64,000 bases of DNA from Nitrosomonas sp. PY1 (GTDB taxonomy: Bacteria; Pseudomonadota; Gammaproteobacteria; Burkholderiales; Nitrosomonadaceae). The notes under the pieces were generated by a model. That model was not told the origin of the DNA, made no database searches, and saw nothing but the letters and a program-made list of their open reading frames with translations. The stretch spans positions 596,400-660,399 of the forward strand of contig NZ_BQXC01000001.1 of NCBI RefSeq assembly GCF_022836435.1, written 5' to 3'. This document shows positions 47,518 to 56,835 of this stretch, in pieces; the stretch's first letter is position 1; each line of letters opens with the position of its first letter. Both the position numbers and the translations under genes were made by a program.

Positions 47518-47755
47518 CAATCCCAATCCCTAGCGCATTCAGATAAATTTGACTCTATGTCCTCCTTGATTGATGCTCGCATTCCTGGAATCAAAAGCAA
47601 ATACAGCGTTTCATTTATTGCACTCCAATCTTCCTCTGAGATCAATACTGCATTATTTCTTTTGCCTGTAATGAAATTGGCTGATGTGTTTCAGCAGCTT
47701 CATCAATAAGAGTGTACAGCTTAGTGCGAGCCTCGGTAGCTTTAAGTATGTTCAT
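47514..47755 (-). pseudogene. YefM/Phd-type antitoxin with a frameshift
   Basis: The gene starts MNILKATEARTKLYTLIDEA, AETHQPI. After PIS a one-base loss shifts the frame; in the neighbouring frame the sequence continues TGKRNNAVLISEEDWSAINE, TLYLLLIPGMRASIKEDIES. It ends so that the toxin start overlaps its stop. It pairs with the broken YoeB gene, so antitoxin and toxin have both been lost. Confidence 0.85.
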
Positions 47756-47815
47756 AATAATTCCTTTCGCTAACGCATTATCGTACGCTATTCCGTACGG
47801 TAACGTAAAATCTTT

Positions 47816-47957
47816 AGAGGATTCCAAATCAAACCAGTAAATATCAAGCTGCTTAAACTCAATCATTTGAGAGGCCATCGGACAGAGTTTCTGCCCATTC
47901 TTTCAATTCTTGCTGATTCAGCTTCTTCTTGATTTGCTCTTAAGAGCTTGCATAATC
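47816..47957 (-). pseudogene. Decayed second copy of the MazF/antitoxin junction
   Basis: These bases match, with changes and small deletions, the toxin-start/antitoxin-end junction at 44612-44748 (IEFKQLDIYWFDLESSK on the minus strand). Only the first ~17 toxin codons and the last ~25 antitoxin codons remain. It is a leftover of a duplicated MazEF-type pair. Confidence 0.75.
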
Positions 47958-48905
47958 AATAAGTAACTTTAAATGTTGGGCTATCCTCTGGTCTTGTTTT
48001 GCGATGATCATAAATCCTCGTCGTCGCAATATTGGCGTGTCCTAGCCATTCCTGTACTTTGGCAATATCCGCTTGATGATCGAGCGCATTGGTAGCTGCA
48101 GTTGCACGCAGTGAGTGTGCGCCAATCCTGAAACCTAACTTAATAGAATATCTCTGTACTAATTTATATATGCCGTCCGGGGTGATGGGTTGTTGCGAAT
48201 ATTTATCTCGGTTATTACTGACAGATCGAAATAATGCTTCGTTTTCTTCATGGCCATGCCCGGCCGCATCAAGATAATCATGAATTAAGCCATTTGCAGC
48301 AGGGTGCAACGGTATATATCGCGTTTTTCCTCCTTTGCCAGTTACTTTTAAATGCGGCACACCACGTCGTTCCTGCTTAAAATCTTTGACTTTCAATCGA
48401 CACAGCTCATCACGACGCAATGCGTGATAAAGTAAGGTAGCCAATATCGCACGATCCCGTTTGCTCTTGAGAGAGTTGTCGTTGGGTGCATCCAGTAATT
48501 CACGCGCCTGGTGATCTCCGATTGCAGGTGTTTTGCCTTCATAACTCTCGACGGCTGGGCGCTTTACTCCTTTGACAGGATTATGCGTGACGGTGTTTTT
48601 CTCGCATAAATATTCAAATAACGACGACAGTGCAGATAGACGATGGCGAATGCTCATACTGCTCAAAGATCTATCTAATAAATCATCACGCCACGCGATA
48701 ATATGAGCACGTGTTACAACTCTGAATTCTTCAGGGTTTTGAATGCCGGTAAAATTCATAAATCTTTCAGAGCATTTTCATAAGCGCGACGTGTAGCTTT
48801 ATTTCCCAAGTTGGCGAACCATTCCAATTCAGGTGGAACATCTGCGAGACCCTGAAATTCTTTTGCAGTGAGTGCGCGATTATTGGTAGTTACAAGATTT
48901 GCCAT
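47956..48905 (-). pseudogene. Tyrosine recombinase/integrase with an N-terminal frameshift
   Basis: The catalytic part (47956-48759) is intact: Arg in YHALRRDELCRL, Lys in GKGGKTRYI, His-Arg in HSLRATAATNAL, His in LGHANI and Tyr in TTRIYDHRK. Upstream, 48905-48757 encodes MANLVTTNNRALTAKEFQGL and TRRAYENALKDF of the arm-binding domain, but a missing T (GATTTATG where GATTTTATG is expected) separates it from NFTGIQ. An internal ATG could still give a shortened 267-residue protein. Otherwise the gene is dead. Similar integrases are common near toxin-antitoxin genes on mobile islands. Confidence 0.8.
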
Positions 48906-48919
48906 ATCACATAATATCC

Positions 48920-49165
48920 TCATAGACCGACCGGTCGCATGGTGCTCTTATCACGCGTCTCATCTAACTGATCGATTTCGTGTGGCGCATAAAGAATATG
49001 TTGCTCGAAACTTTTCTTTTGACCTACCAACCGTTCATATTCATTTCGCGAAAGAGTAACCACGTCACCATCTCGGCGATGCACAATTTGAATTTTTCCC
49101 GTAAGTGCATTATCGAACACTTCACTGAATTTATTTTTTGCATCTGTAATACGCCATTCATTCAT
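48920..49165 (-). CDS. Phd/YefM-type antitoxin without a partner
   Basis: An 81-residue protein: EWRITDAKNKFSEVFDNALT is the Phd start and IVHRRDGDVVTLSRNEYERL the central strand pair. Its usual PIN or Fic toxin should lie just downstream, but the integrase gene is there instead, 15 bases away. It is an orphan antitoxin, or the recombinase has replaced its toxin. Confidence 0.8.
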   Translation of the reverse strand: MNEWRITDAKNKFSEVFDNALTGKIQIVHRRDGDVVTLSRNEYERLVGQKKSFEQHILYAPHEIDQLDETRDKSTMRPVGL

Positions 49166-49213
49166 ACTATTTCCTAATTAATCTAGATCTACCGGAATAG
49201 GATAGGTTTAATA

Positions 49214-49486
49214 TTAACGGTACTCACGCGAATGCCATAGCCGCAAAACAAAAATAGCTTTGTCAGTCGACTCATAACGTATTTCATAATCACCAATTAT
49301 TATGTGCCTCACTTCACGGGGCTTAAAATCTTCTAGTCTTATTCCCAATTGTGGAAAGGCATCAATTTTCTCTATACCTTCTATCAACAGTTTTACAGTT
49401 TGAACGGCAGCTTTCGGATTGGAGCGCGCTAAAAAATCATAAACCTTTACAATATTCCGCTCGGCACTTGTGGTCCATTTAATCAC
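49214..49486 (-). CDS. ParE/RelE-superfamily toxin
   Basis: A 90-residue toxin: IKWTTSAERNIVKVYDFLAR, FPQLGIRLEDFKPREVRHII and YEIRYESTDKAIFVLRLWHS with the C-terminal Arg-rich end REYR, the usual ParE pattern. It overlaps the antitoxin stop by ATGA, and the pair appears intact. Confidence 0.88.
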   Translation of the reverse strand: MIKWTTSAERNIVKVYDFLARSNPKAAVQTVKLLIEGIEKIDAFPQLGIRLEDFKPREVRHIIIGDYEIRYESTDKAIFVLRLWHSREYR

Positions 49487-49734
49487 AGTGAATCGACTGG
49501 CTTGTCTAAATTAGCCACCCAAGTTTTCAAGGTTGCGTGTTCAACAACTCGGTTTGCCTCTACATCTGCCAAACCTTCCAATGTTAAGCGGCGGCGTTCT
49601 TCTTCGAGTTCTACCCAGACAGTTAAAGCCTGTTTTATGATCCAACCTTTAGGTCGATCGATCCGCATTGCAATTTTGTCTAATGCCTCTGCAAGTTCAA
49701 TCGGAATATGTGCAGTAACAGCGCGTGTATTCAT
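49483..49734 (-). CDS. CopG/ribbon-helix-helix antitoxin of the ParE pair
   Basis: An 83-residue protein with an N-terminal ribbon-helix-helix (TRAVTAHIPIELAEALDKIA, RPKGWIIKQALTVWV) and a C-terminal toxin-binding part (ANRVVEHATLKTWVANLDKP). It is the first gene of the two-gene unit and the likely autorepressor. Confidence 0.85.
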   Translation of the reverse strand: MNTRAVTAHIPIELAEALDKIAMRIDRPKGWIIKQALTVWVELEEERRRLTLEGLADVEANRVVEHATLKTWVANLDKPVDSL

Positions 49735-49888
49735 AGTAAATCCTTTTTAATAAATTTAATTATAATTAAATCTCAATGTATCGATAAGTTAATTTTTATT
49801 CAGATCTAAATTCACTATTACGTACGCTGCTTTCTACTATTGATAACATATTTTATCAATAGTAGAGCTTCATAGAAAACAATGACAC

Positions 49889-49935
49889 TATAACGTTATA
49901 ACATGGAGACATTAAGATTATAAAAACGTTATAAT
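49889..49935 (+). promoter_or_regulatory. Operator-like palindromes before the RelBE-type pair
   Basis: TATAACGTTATA (49889-49900) is a perfect palindrome, and a related AACGTTATAAT stands at about 49925-49935, one to three helical turns before the antitoxin start. Two such sites are what a ribbon-helix-helix antitoxin would use for autorepression. Confidence 0.5.
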
Positions 49936-49963
49936 GTTTCTTAAATTACTGGAGAATATTTGT

Positions 49964-50197
49964 ATGAGCAATTTATCAAAACGATCGACTATTTATTTTG
50001 ATCCTTCTATTCATCAAGCATTAAAAATTAAATCGGTGACTTCTTCACGATCTGTTTCTGAATTGGTGGATGAAGCACTCAGACAACTTATGAATGAAGA
50101 TCAAGAAGACCTAGAAGCCTGCGCTAAAAGAAAAGATGAGCCTGACATCAGCTATGAGGAACTGCTGAATGATTTAAAGCAGCATGGAAAAATATAA
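49964..50197 (+). CDS. RelB-type ribbon-helix-helix antitoxin
   Basis: A 77-residue protein (MSNLSKRSTIYFDPSIHQAL) with a ribbon-helix-helix start and SVSELVDEALRQLMNEDQED, then an acidic tail. GGAG lies 9 bases before the ATG at 49964, which is preferred over the in-frame ATG at 49934. The toxin gene overlaps its end by 14 bases. Confidence 0.85.
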   Translation: MSNLSKRSTIYFDPSIHQALKIKSVTSSRSVSELVDEALRQLMNEDQEDLEACAKRKDEPDISYEELLNDLKQHGKI

Positions 50198-50480
50198 TAT
50201 TACTTTTAAGCGCTCTGTAACAAAAGACTTTATCAGCATTCCAAAACAAGATGTCATGCGAATTCTGGATAAAATTGAGAGTTTGTCAGATAACCCAAGA
50301 TCTGAAGGAGCTATAAAAATAGCAGGAAAAGAATTGTATCGAATCAGACAAGGTACCTATCGAATTGTCTATGAAATCTTTGATCGATATCTTATCGTCA
50401 ATGTCATAAAAATCGGCCATCGATCAAATGTGTATGATTCCCTGTTAATTAGTCAGAAGATAGATGGTCAAAAAATATGA
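50184..50480 (+). CDS. RelE-type toxin
   Basis: A 98-residue RelE/StbE-like ribonuclease: YNITFKRSVTKDFISIPKQD, LYRIRQGTYRIVYEIFDRYL and VNVIKIGHRSNVYD. The Arg/Lys residues and the IGHR-VY end fit RelE family toxins. The pair with the overlapping antitoxin looks intact. Confidence 0.9.
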   Translation: MEKYNITFKRSVTKDFISIPKQDVMRILDKIESLSDNPRSEGAIKIAGKELYRIRQGTYRIVYEIFDRYLIVNVIKIGHRSNVYDSLLISQKIDGQKI

Positions 50481-50586
50481 CCTGCATCAATTTTGAAAAT
50501 GGCGACCTGATTTGAAAAAAACACCCCCCACTTTTTTATGCTTTCCACTTAGTCGGATTGTCTGTCAGATCAAATTTCGCTCAGGA

Positions 50587-50629
50587 CAATTTACCCAAAA
50601 TCCCGGTAAGTTTTGCGCGCCTATTGACA
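50587..50629 (-). repeat. IS21-type terminus scrap
   Basis: Reading on the minus strand from 50629, TGTCAATAGGCGCGCAAAAC and TTACCGGGATTTTGGGTAAA match the terminus at 37369-37412 with a few changes. There is no transposase next to it. Confidence 0.75.
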
Positions 50630-50680
50630 CCGAAACTCGACAACCTGATCTGACTCCAGATCGACGCCCCAATTAACCTG

Positions 50681-52212
50681 TCAGCGATCCCCGACCGCGA
50701 GATATGACTGGCTTGTATTGCTGCTTGTACAGTAAGCGTCGGCGTCCCATGATCCCGTGTGAGTCCACTGGCCGTCGTTACCACATGTAAAAGCCAGATC
50801 GGTCCAGGTCACGCGATTGCATTTCGGGAAGACATAATGGTTGTACGCGCCGCCCGTGATCTTGATCACGGTGCCAGCGGCGGAACCCGGCAATCTAAAC
50901 TCCGCCCACGATGCGTCGCTCTCCGTCCGGTAGGTGCGCGCCGAGCAGGCCACGCTTGACGCAAAATTGGTCTTGATCGTGCGGTAAATCACCCATTCTC
51001 CTGGGAAATCCATGATCAAAACGCCGACCTTCTTCTTTCCAGAATAGGAGCCAATCTTCTCGTAGGCGGCGGCATTTGTCGCACGCGCGATATCACGCGG
51101 AACCATGCCGAGGGCACCGCTGAGATGATTTAGCGTCAGCCTGCCGCTCGTCGCCGCACTGTCAATGTATTGGTCGATTGGGCGTTTTTTCTGCGGGAGA
51201 GATACCGTGCCTTCACCAAACGGGTTGTCATTCGTGAGCCAATAGACTTCGTAGGCATCCTAAATCTCGTTGGCCGGATTGCCGTACATCAGTTGTCCAT
51301 ACCCCGTAAAGAGCGTATTGCTATCGCAGAGCACCACGATCTTGCCGCGCGCTTCGCCTAGCGTCGGCAAGCGACCGAAATCAGTCACACAAACAAATAC
51401 CCGTAATTCCGCATGTAGCCGTCCCAGATATCGGAAAACGAACTACTGCCGTCTTCGGGCGTATACTCTTCCTTGACGCGCATCAAGATCGTTTCCCCCG
51501 GGTGAACCCGCAGGAAGTCCCGTATTTGGTTCAGCACGTCACCAAACATCATGTTCTGATAGCAAAGGCCGTGATGAATGGCGAAAGACGTTTTCGTCCT
51601 TCGATTTCGGATATCGAGGTAGCGAATGCCTGCCTCAAGCTGCTGCGCGATCGTCCAGTATTGCGTTTCGCATGCCTCGCCACCGAAGCGAGCGCCAGAA
51701 TCGTGCGTTCCTGGAATCGAAATATCTCGAAGTTCAGTTGAATCCGGGAGCCGCCCCATCCAGTCCGATGTTGCCATTTTCAACCACCCCTGTGGCGTAT
51801 CATCGGATGCAAGCGTGTCTCCGGCCTTTGTCTCTTCGTCGAAGAAACTAAAATCGCCGGACGGTGGCGTCCAGGTCGACCCGCCAACCTGCTCGACTTT
51901 GATGGATGAAACAAGGTCGTTGAATTGGGCAGACACGAGGCAAGATGAATCTGACGTAAGTTGCAGGGACTTGCCCCCATAGCTTGCGTGTTCATAGAGC
52001 GTCACCCGAAAAGCCGCAGGCACCCGTATTGAGGAAAGATCGTCGTTTTTGACACCGCGGCGTTGAAGTTCCGCCAAGTCATAAGAACCAACCGGAAGAG
52101 TGACGGAGTATCCGTCGTAACTGCAGTGCTGATAGACGATGACTCCTTGCGCGTGTGCATACCCAGTTAAGGAAATTGCGACGAGAAAGAACGTGAAGAA
52201 AAACCATGCCAA
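50681..52212 (-). pseudogene. Secreted beta-gamma-crystallin / PI-PLC X-domain protein, broken
   Basis: One coherent protein of about 510 residues can be read. It has a signal peptide (AWFFFTFFLVAISLTGYAHA), then a beta-gamma-crystallin-like domain (QHCSYDGYSVTLPVGSYDL; LYEHASYGGKSLQL). A phosphatidylinositol-phospholipase C X domain follows, with catalytic histidines in SIPGTHDSGARFG and IHHGLCYQNMMF. A C-terminal part ends TCGNDGQWTHTGSWDADAYC. A one-base shift at about 51385 and a TAG at 51260-51262 interrupt it. It is GC-rich compared with the region. The IS1595 copy begins 23 bases upstream of its start. Confidence 0.8.
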
Positions 52213-52235
52213 CCTGGCGTATTTTGATTGTTTTA

Positions 52236-52951
52236 GGGGCTGTAGTAGATTAGCTTAGATGTTAAGCTAATCAAATGAAGATAAGTCATTGTAGATTATT
52301 AAGGAAAATACAGTTAAGGTTACTGGAATTTTTTGTGCTGGAAGTTACAGCAAGATCAGCAGCCAATATACTCGGAATACAACCCAATAGCGCCGCGTTG
52401 TTTTATCGTAAAATACGTGAAGTTATTGCTTATCATCTGGAGCGGGAATCTCACGAAATCTTTGATGGTATAGTGGAGTTGGATGAGAGCTATTTCGGTG
52501 GCGTTCGTAAAGGTAAACGTGGCCGTGGAGCTGCTGGTAAGGTGGCTGTGTTCGGCATATTGAAGCGTGGTGGTAAGGTATACACAAAAGTTGTAGGCGA
52601 CACTAAATCAGAAACACTTATGCCGCTGATAACCAGAAAAATAGCACCTGACAGCGTAGTTTATACAGATTGTTATCGCAGTTACAATGCGCTTGATGTG
52701 AGCCACTTCTACCATGAACGGATTAATCATTCCACGTTATTTGCGCAAGGCAAGAATCACATTAATGGGATTGAGAATTTTTGGAATCAGGCCAAACGTG
52801 TTTTAAGAAAATACAATGGAATTCCCAAAGAGTCATTTCCATCTTTTCTTAAAGAATGTGAATTTAGATAGATTCAACTATGGAACACCTAAACATCAAC
52901 TAAAAATATTGAAAAATTGGACTCAAATTTAAGCTGATCTACTACAGCCCC
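52236..52951 (+). mobile_element. IS1595-family element, second copy, damaged
   Basis: 716 bases with the same GGGGCTGTAGTAGAT termini as the copy at 17523-18234, in the opposite orientation. It is four bases longer because AGAT is duplicated inside the transposase gene. No matching 8-bp direct repeats flank it (TTGTTTTA and TTATCTTT), so its surroundings have been rearranged since insertion or the copy arose by recombination. Confidence 0.9.
52275..52928 (+). pseudogene. IS1595 transposase interrupted by a 4-bp duplication
   Basis: Identical in reading to the intact transposase up to LKECEFR (codon 198). There TTTAGATTCAAC has become TTTAGATAGATTCAAC, creating an immediate TAG. The remaining NYGTPKHQLKILKNWTQ follows in another frame. 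The catalytic core is whole, so a shortened protein missing about 19 residues might still be made. Confidence 0.9.
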
Positions 52952-53055
52952 TTATCTTTTTCTTGTAAATTCAATAGTAATATGTTTGTCTGATATGTCC
53001 GTGTTTCAAAAAATGATGGAAATCAGACACAAAGAACATTCGAGATGTTACTCAT

Positions 53056-53354
53056 TTACGAAGGAATCCTTACGGTACCCCAAATAGGTTCTTTCTTGCG
53101 CTGATAACCCGGTGGTACTGAATATTGGCACATCTTCTTGACTGTCTTCCGGTGAATACCAAAATAGCGCGCAACTTCTCGCTCACTTCTGCCTTCAACC
53201 ATCACCGTTCGTCTGACCTTTATATAGTGTTCCACTGTATACATCCTTATCGCCTTCCTCTCGATATTCATCACATCAGATTACAGGCTAAAATCGGTAC
53301 ACTTTTACTCTGCGATTACCGCAAAATTTAGTATCCCTCAGTGGTACATTTTTA
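53056..53354 (-). pseudogene. istA: Second IS21-type element, istA start only
   Basis: From the terminus near 53354 (minus strand GTGTAAAAATGTACCACTGA) to the istA start at 53244: MYTVEHYIKVRRTVMVEGRS, EREVARYFGIHRKTVKKMCQ, YSVPPGYQRKKEP. This is the IstA helix-turn-helix. After KKEP the sequence leaves the family and stops. It is a different IS21 lineage from the one at 37.4 kb. Confidence 0.8.
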
Positions 53355-53495
53355 CACCGCTATTTATAAATCTGAACATATCGTTGAGATAATTGATAGA
53401 TTGGTTGCATAAAATAACCAACAATTATCAGATAATGCTAACATGCAATAAAGCACCAATAGTATGATTAATTCACTCAATACTTGAGAACCAAG

Positions 53496-53750
53496 ATGGG
53501 AACCATACGAAAAACTATTACATTAACGGATAAACAGGATCAATGGATTAAAACGCAAATTGCGGCCGGTGAGTTTACCAATGACAGTGAATATATCCGT
53601 GATCTTGTTCGTCGTGATCAAGAACAAAATGCTCAATATATGGCATTAAAACAAGCTATTCAGGAAGGATTGGATAGTGGCGTAAGCAATAAAACTATAA
53701 GCGAGATTTGGGAGGAAGCAGAGCAACGTTCTAAAAATAGACGTGGGTAA
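53496..53750 (+). CDS. ParD-type antitoxin
   Basis: An 84-residue CC2985/ParD protein: GTIRKTITLTDKQDQWIKTQ, GEFTNDSEYIRDLVRRDQEQ and an acidic, flexible C-terminus ending SEIWEEAEQRSKNRRG. A start at 53484 is possible but MGTIRKT fits the family. It overlaps the ParE start. Confidence 0.9.
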   Translation: MGTIRKTITLTDKQDQWIKTQIAAGEFTNDSEYIRDLVRRDQEQNAQYMALKQAIQEGLDSGVSNKTISEIWEEAEQRSKNRRG

Positions 53751-54054
53751 ATTCCACTTAACAAATCGTGCGGTTACTGACCTGTCTGAAATTGCCGATT
53801 TCACCATTCAATCTTTTGGTATTGAACAGGCTCGATTCTATCGTGATGGATTAAATAACTGCTTTGAAGTCCTGGCTGAAAATCCTCAGTTAGGTCGCAG
53901 TGCTGCTGAGCTTGCGCCAGACTTAAGACGGCATGAATATCAATCCCATATCGTGTTTTATATGTCTCAGGATACAAGTATTTTGATTGTTCGTATCTTG
54001 CATCAACGCATGGATTTCAAACGACACTTACCATCTTCGAGAAAAGAGCCGTGA
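53743..54054 (+). CDS. ParE-type toxin
   Basis: A 103-residue toxin with a GTG start: FHLTNRAVTDLSEIADFTIQ, GIEQARFYRDGLNNCFEVLA, ENPQLGRSAAELAPDLRRHE and IVRILHQRMDFKRHL, all standard ParE blocks. Its antitoxin is immediately upstream with an 8-base overlap. The pair looks intact. Confidence 0.92.
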   Translation: MGKFHLTNRAVTDLSEIADFTIQSFGIEQARFYRDGLNNCFEVLAENPQLGRSAAELAPDLRRHEYQSHIVFYMSQDTSILIVRILHQRMDFKRHLPSSRKEP

Positions 54055-54159
54055 CACAGATTAATCTCTACCGGGGATTCTAAACCCAAACCCCGGAAAT
54101 TTTGGAAGTTCTATTATAACAACGCCTTATGAAACAATGATGCAGCCGGCAGGGATTAA

Positions 54160-55595
54160 TTAGTCGTCCCTGAAGAAAGTACAACTATTTGATAATGAGA
54201 AGAAATACAGAGATGTGTGTGATCCGATCGACCAGAAATGCTAGAATTGCAGCTTGATCGTTCTGATCCATTGCTACAGCTTGCATTGGAAATACCTTGG
54301 CTTGAGTTTGACGAAGCATATTCAATACACTACAGCGAAGGATTAGGCGCACCCAGTAAACCGATTCGGCTGATGGTTGGATTGTTGATACTCAAGCAGT
54401 TAGAGAACTTGAGCGATGAAGCAGTAGTATTGCAGTGGAAACGCAATCCGTATTACCAGGCTTTTTGCGGGATGAAAGAGTTTCAGCGAAGATTGCCCTG
54501 CCACAGCACGGAGTTGGTGCATTTTCGTAAGCGCATTGGCGCTGAAGGTGTTGAGCGTATTTTCCAGATGAGCGTTGGTTTGCATGGAGAAGCTGCGCTG
54601 GAAGACACGGTTCACATTGACACGACAGTGCAAGAAAAGAACATCGCCTATCCGACAGATAGCAAGCTGGCAATTAGAATCATCAACCGACTAAACAAGA
54701 TAGCCCAAGCGCATGGTGTTCAACAGCGGCGTACTTTCGTCAAAGAAGTAAAATCATTGCGTCTGGCTATTCGGCATTTCCGTCACGTCACCAAAAGAGC
54801 AAAGGCCAAGCGAGCGCTAAAGCGGCTTAGAACGATTGCGGGCATCTTAATACGGGAACTGCGCCGAGAATTGCCGCAATACTGTTTATTTGAGTGCTAC
54901 CAACAAGATTTTCTGATGTATGAGCGCATTTTAAGGCAGCAATCTAAAGACACAAACAAGATCTATTCATTGCACGAGCCGCAGGTGTACTGCGTGGCCA
55001 AAGGAAAAGACCACAAACAATACGAATATGGCAGCAAGGCATCGATAGCAAGCACCGCGCAAGGCAATCTGATCGTCGGTGTAGTCAGTCACGAACAAAA
55101 CCGGCATGACAATCATACGCTGCCGGAAATACTGCGTCATGTTGAGGCATCTCGCGGCAAAGCCGTCAAACAAGCAGTATGTGATCGCGGCTATCGCGGC
55201 AAGCGAGAAGTTAATGGCACGAGTATTATTTTGCCGGGGAAAGCACTCAAACAAGATACTCGTTATCAAAGGGACAAGAAACGAAAGCAATGCAGAAGAC
55301 GTGCAGCGATTGAACCCATCATTGGTCATTTGAAATCGGATTTTAGGTTGATCAGAAATTATTTAAAAGGTGCTATCGGAGATCGTATCAATCTATTGAT
55401 GGCTGCTTGCGCATGGAATCTGAGACAATGGCTGCTGGCCATTCTTTGGCTGTTCTTCTCATGGCGAAAAACGCAAATTACCCCAATTTGTTAATGAAAA
55501 CTTCAACCAGCGAAAGTTGTTTTCTACATGCAGCAAGGAAATCTGATCCACCCCAAAAAATAGCAATCGTCGAGGCTTTTTTCAGGGGCGACTAA
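54160..55595 (+). mobile_element. IS5-family insertion sequence
   Basis: About 1436 bases with inverted ends TTAGTCGTCCCTGAAGAAAG (left) and, in reverse complement, TTAGTCGCCCCTGAAAAAAG (right). It holds one complete transposase gene. Its right end abuts the start of a truncated IS256-type gene, so it probably inserted into, and removed, that element's left end. Confidence 0.8.
54238..55494 (+). CDS. IS5-family transposase
   Basis: A 418-residue transposase. The N-terminal region reads GAPSKPIRLMVGLLILKQLE, NLSDEAVVLQWKRNPYYQAF; the DDE core has DTVHIDTTVQEKNIAYPTDS (first Asp), AVCDRGYRGKREV (second Asp) and RRRAAIEPIIGHLKSDFRL (Glu). All catalytic positions are present and the ORF is uninterrupted, so it is probably active. 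Confidence 0.92.
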   Translation: MLELQLDRSDPLLQLALEIPWLEFDEAYSIHYSEGLGAPSKPIRLMVGLLILKQLENLSDEAVVLQWKRNPYYQAFCGMKEFQRRLPCHSTELVHFRKRIGAEGVERIFQMSVGLHGEAALEDTVHIDTTVQEKNIAYPTDSKLAIRIINRLNKIAQAHGVQQRRTFVKEVKSLRLAIRHFRHVTKRAKAKRALKRLRTIAGILIRELRRELPQYCLFECYQQDFLMYERILRQQSKDTNKIYSLHEPQVYCVAKGKDHKQYEYGSKASIASTAQGNLIVGVVSHEQNRHDNHTLPEILRHVEASRGKAVKQAVCDRGYRGKREVNGTSIILPGKALKQDTRYQRDKKRKQCRRRAAIEPIIGHLKSDFRLIRNYLKGAIGDRINLLMAACAWNLRQWLLAILWLFFSWRKTQITPIC

Positions 55596-56835
55596 GTAAC
55601 GAATTGATTGACAGGCTTCTGGCCGATTACAAGAGACCTGAGGATTTGATAGGAGAGCATGGTCTGCTCAAACAGCTCACGAAGAAACTGGTTGAGCGGA
55701 CGTTAGAAGTCGAGATGGCAGAGCACCTTGGTCATGGCCGCAATGAGCCGGTTGCCAACCCTGCTGGCAACACCCGGAACGGCAAGAGCAAGAAGACGCT
55801 GAAGGGCGAATTTGGGGAATTGCCGCTAGAAATTCCCCGCGACCGCCACGGCAGTTTTGAGCCACAAATCATTCCCAAGCATCAAACCCGCTGGACGGGC
55901 TTCGACGACAAGATTTTGTCACTGTATGCCCGCGGCATGACGGTGCGGGAGATTCAGGAACATCTGGAAGAAATATACGGAGTCGAGGTTTCTCCTACGC
56001 TGACTCGTCAGTCACCTATGCGGTCATTGACGATGTTAAGGTATGGCAATCTCGACCGCTGGATGCGCTGTACCCCATTATCTATCTGGACTGCATTCAC
56101 GTTAAAACCAGGGATACCGGCACGGTTCGGGTGAAGGCGGTTTATCTGGCTCTGGGCATCAACCTGGCTGGCGAAAAGGAATTGCTCGGCATCTGGATCG
56201 CTCAGACCGAGGGTGCCAAGTTCTGGTTACAGGTAGTGACCGAACTCAAGAATCGCGGTGTACAGGACATCTTTATTGCCTGCGTTGATGGACTAAAAGG
56301 CTTTCCTGAAGCCATCGAAGCAGTTTACCCCAAGACAGCCGTTCAGCTTTGTATCGTCCATATGATGCGCTACAGTCTGAACTACGTCAGCTGGAAACTA
56401 CGCAAGATAGTCGCTGCCGATCTGCGCCTGATTTACACTGCTGCCACGGTTGTGGAAGGCGAAACCCGGTTGGCTGAGTTCGAGGCAAAATGGGGAACAG
56501 ACTATCCATCCATCGTGCAATCCTGGCAGCGCAACTGGATGCGCATCATTCCGTTCTTCGACTACCCGCCAGAAATCAGAAGGATCATCTACACCACCAA
56601 TGCCATTGAGTCGATAAACATGTCATTGCGCAAGGTTACCAAAAACAGGGGGGCATTCCCCAGCGATGAAGCATTGCTGAAATTGTTTTATCTGGCACTG
56701 ATGAACATCAGCTACAAATGGACCATGCCTCTGCTAAACTGGAAAGCCGCTCTCAACAGGTTTGCCATTATGTTCGAGGAGCGTATGCCTATCCATTAAT
56801 ACAAACACCGTTTACACAAAATTCGGGATACCCTT
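55596..56835 (+). mobile_element. IS256-family element lacking its left end
   Basis: The right terminus is visible at about 56810-56835 (GTTTACACAAAATTCGGGAT, then ACCCTT), typical of this family. The left terminus is absent, replaced by the IS5 element. The right end lies inside the transposase gene of an IS3 element, giving a nest of three. Confidence 0.8.
55604..56799 (+). pseudogene. IS256-family transposase, frameshifted
   Basis: A complete Mutator-type transposase spread over two frames. The first part (LIDRLLADYKRPEDLIGEHG to EIYGVEVSPTLT) ends near 56010. The second begins in the next frame at VTYAVIDDVKVWQSRPLDAL and runs through YLDCIHVKTRD, IACVDGLKGFPEAIEAVYP and YTTNAIESINMSLRKVTKNR to the stop at 56799. 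The DDE residues are present but separated by the indel. Confidence 0.9.
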
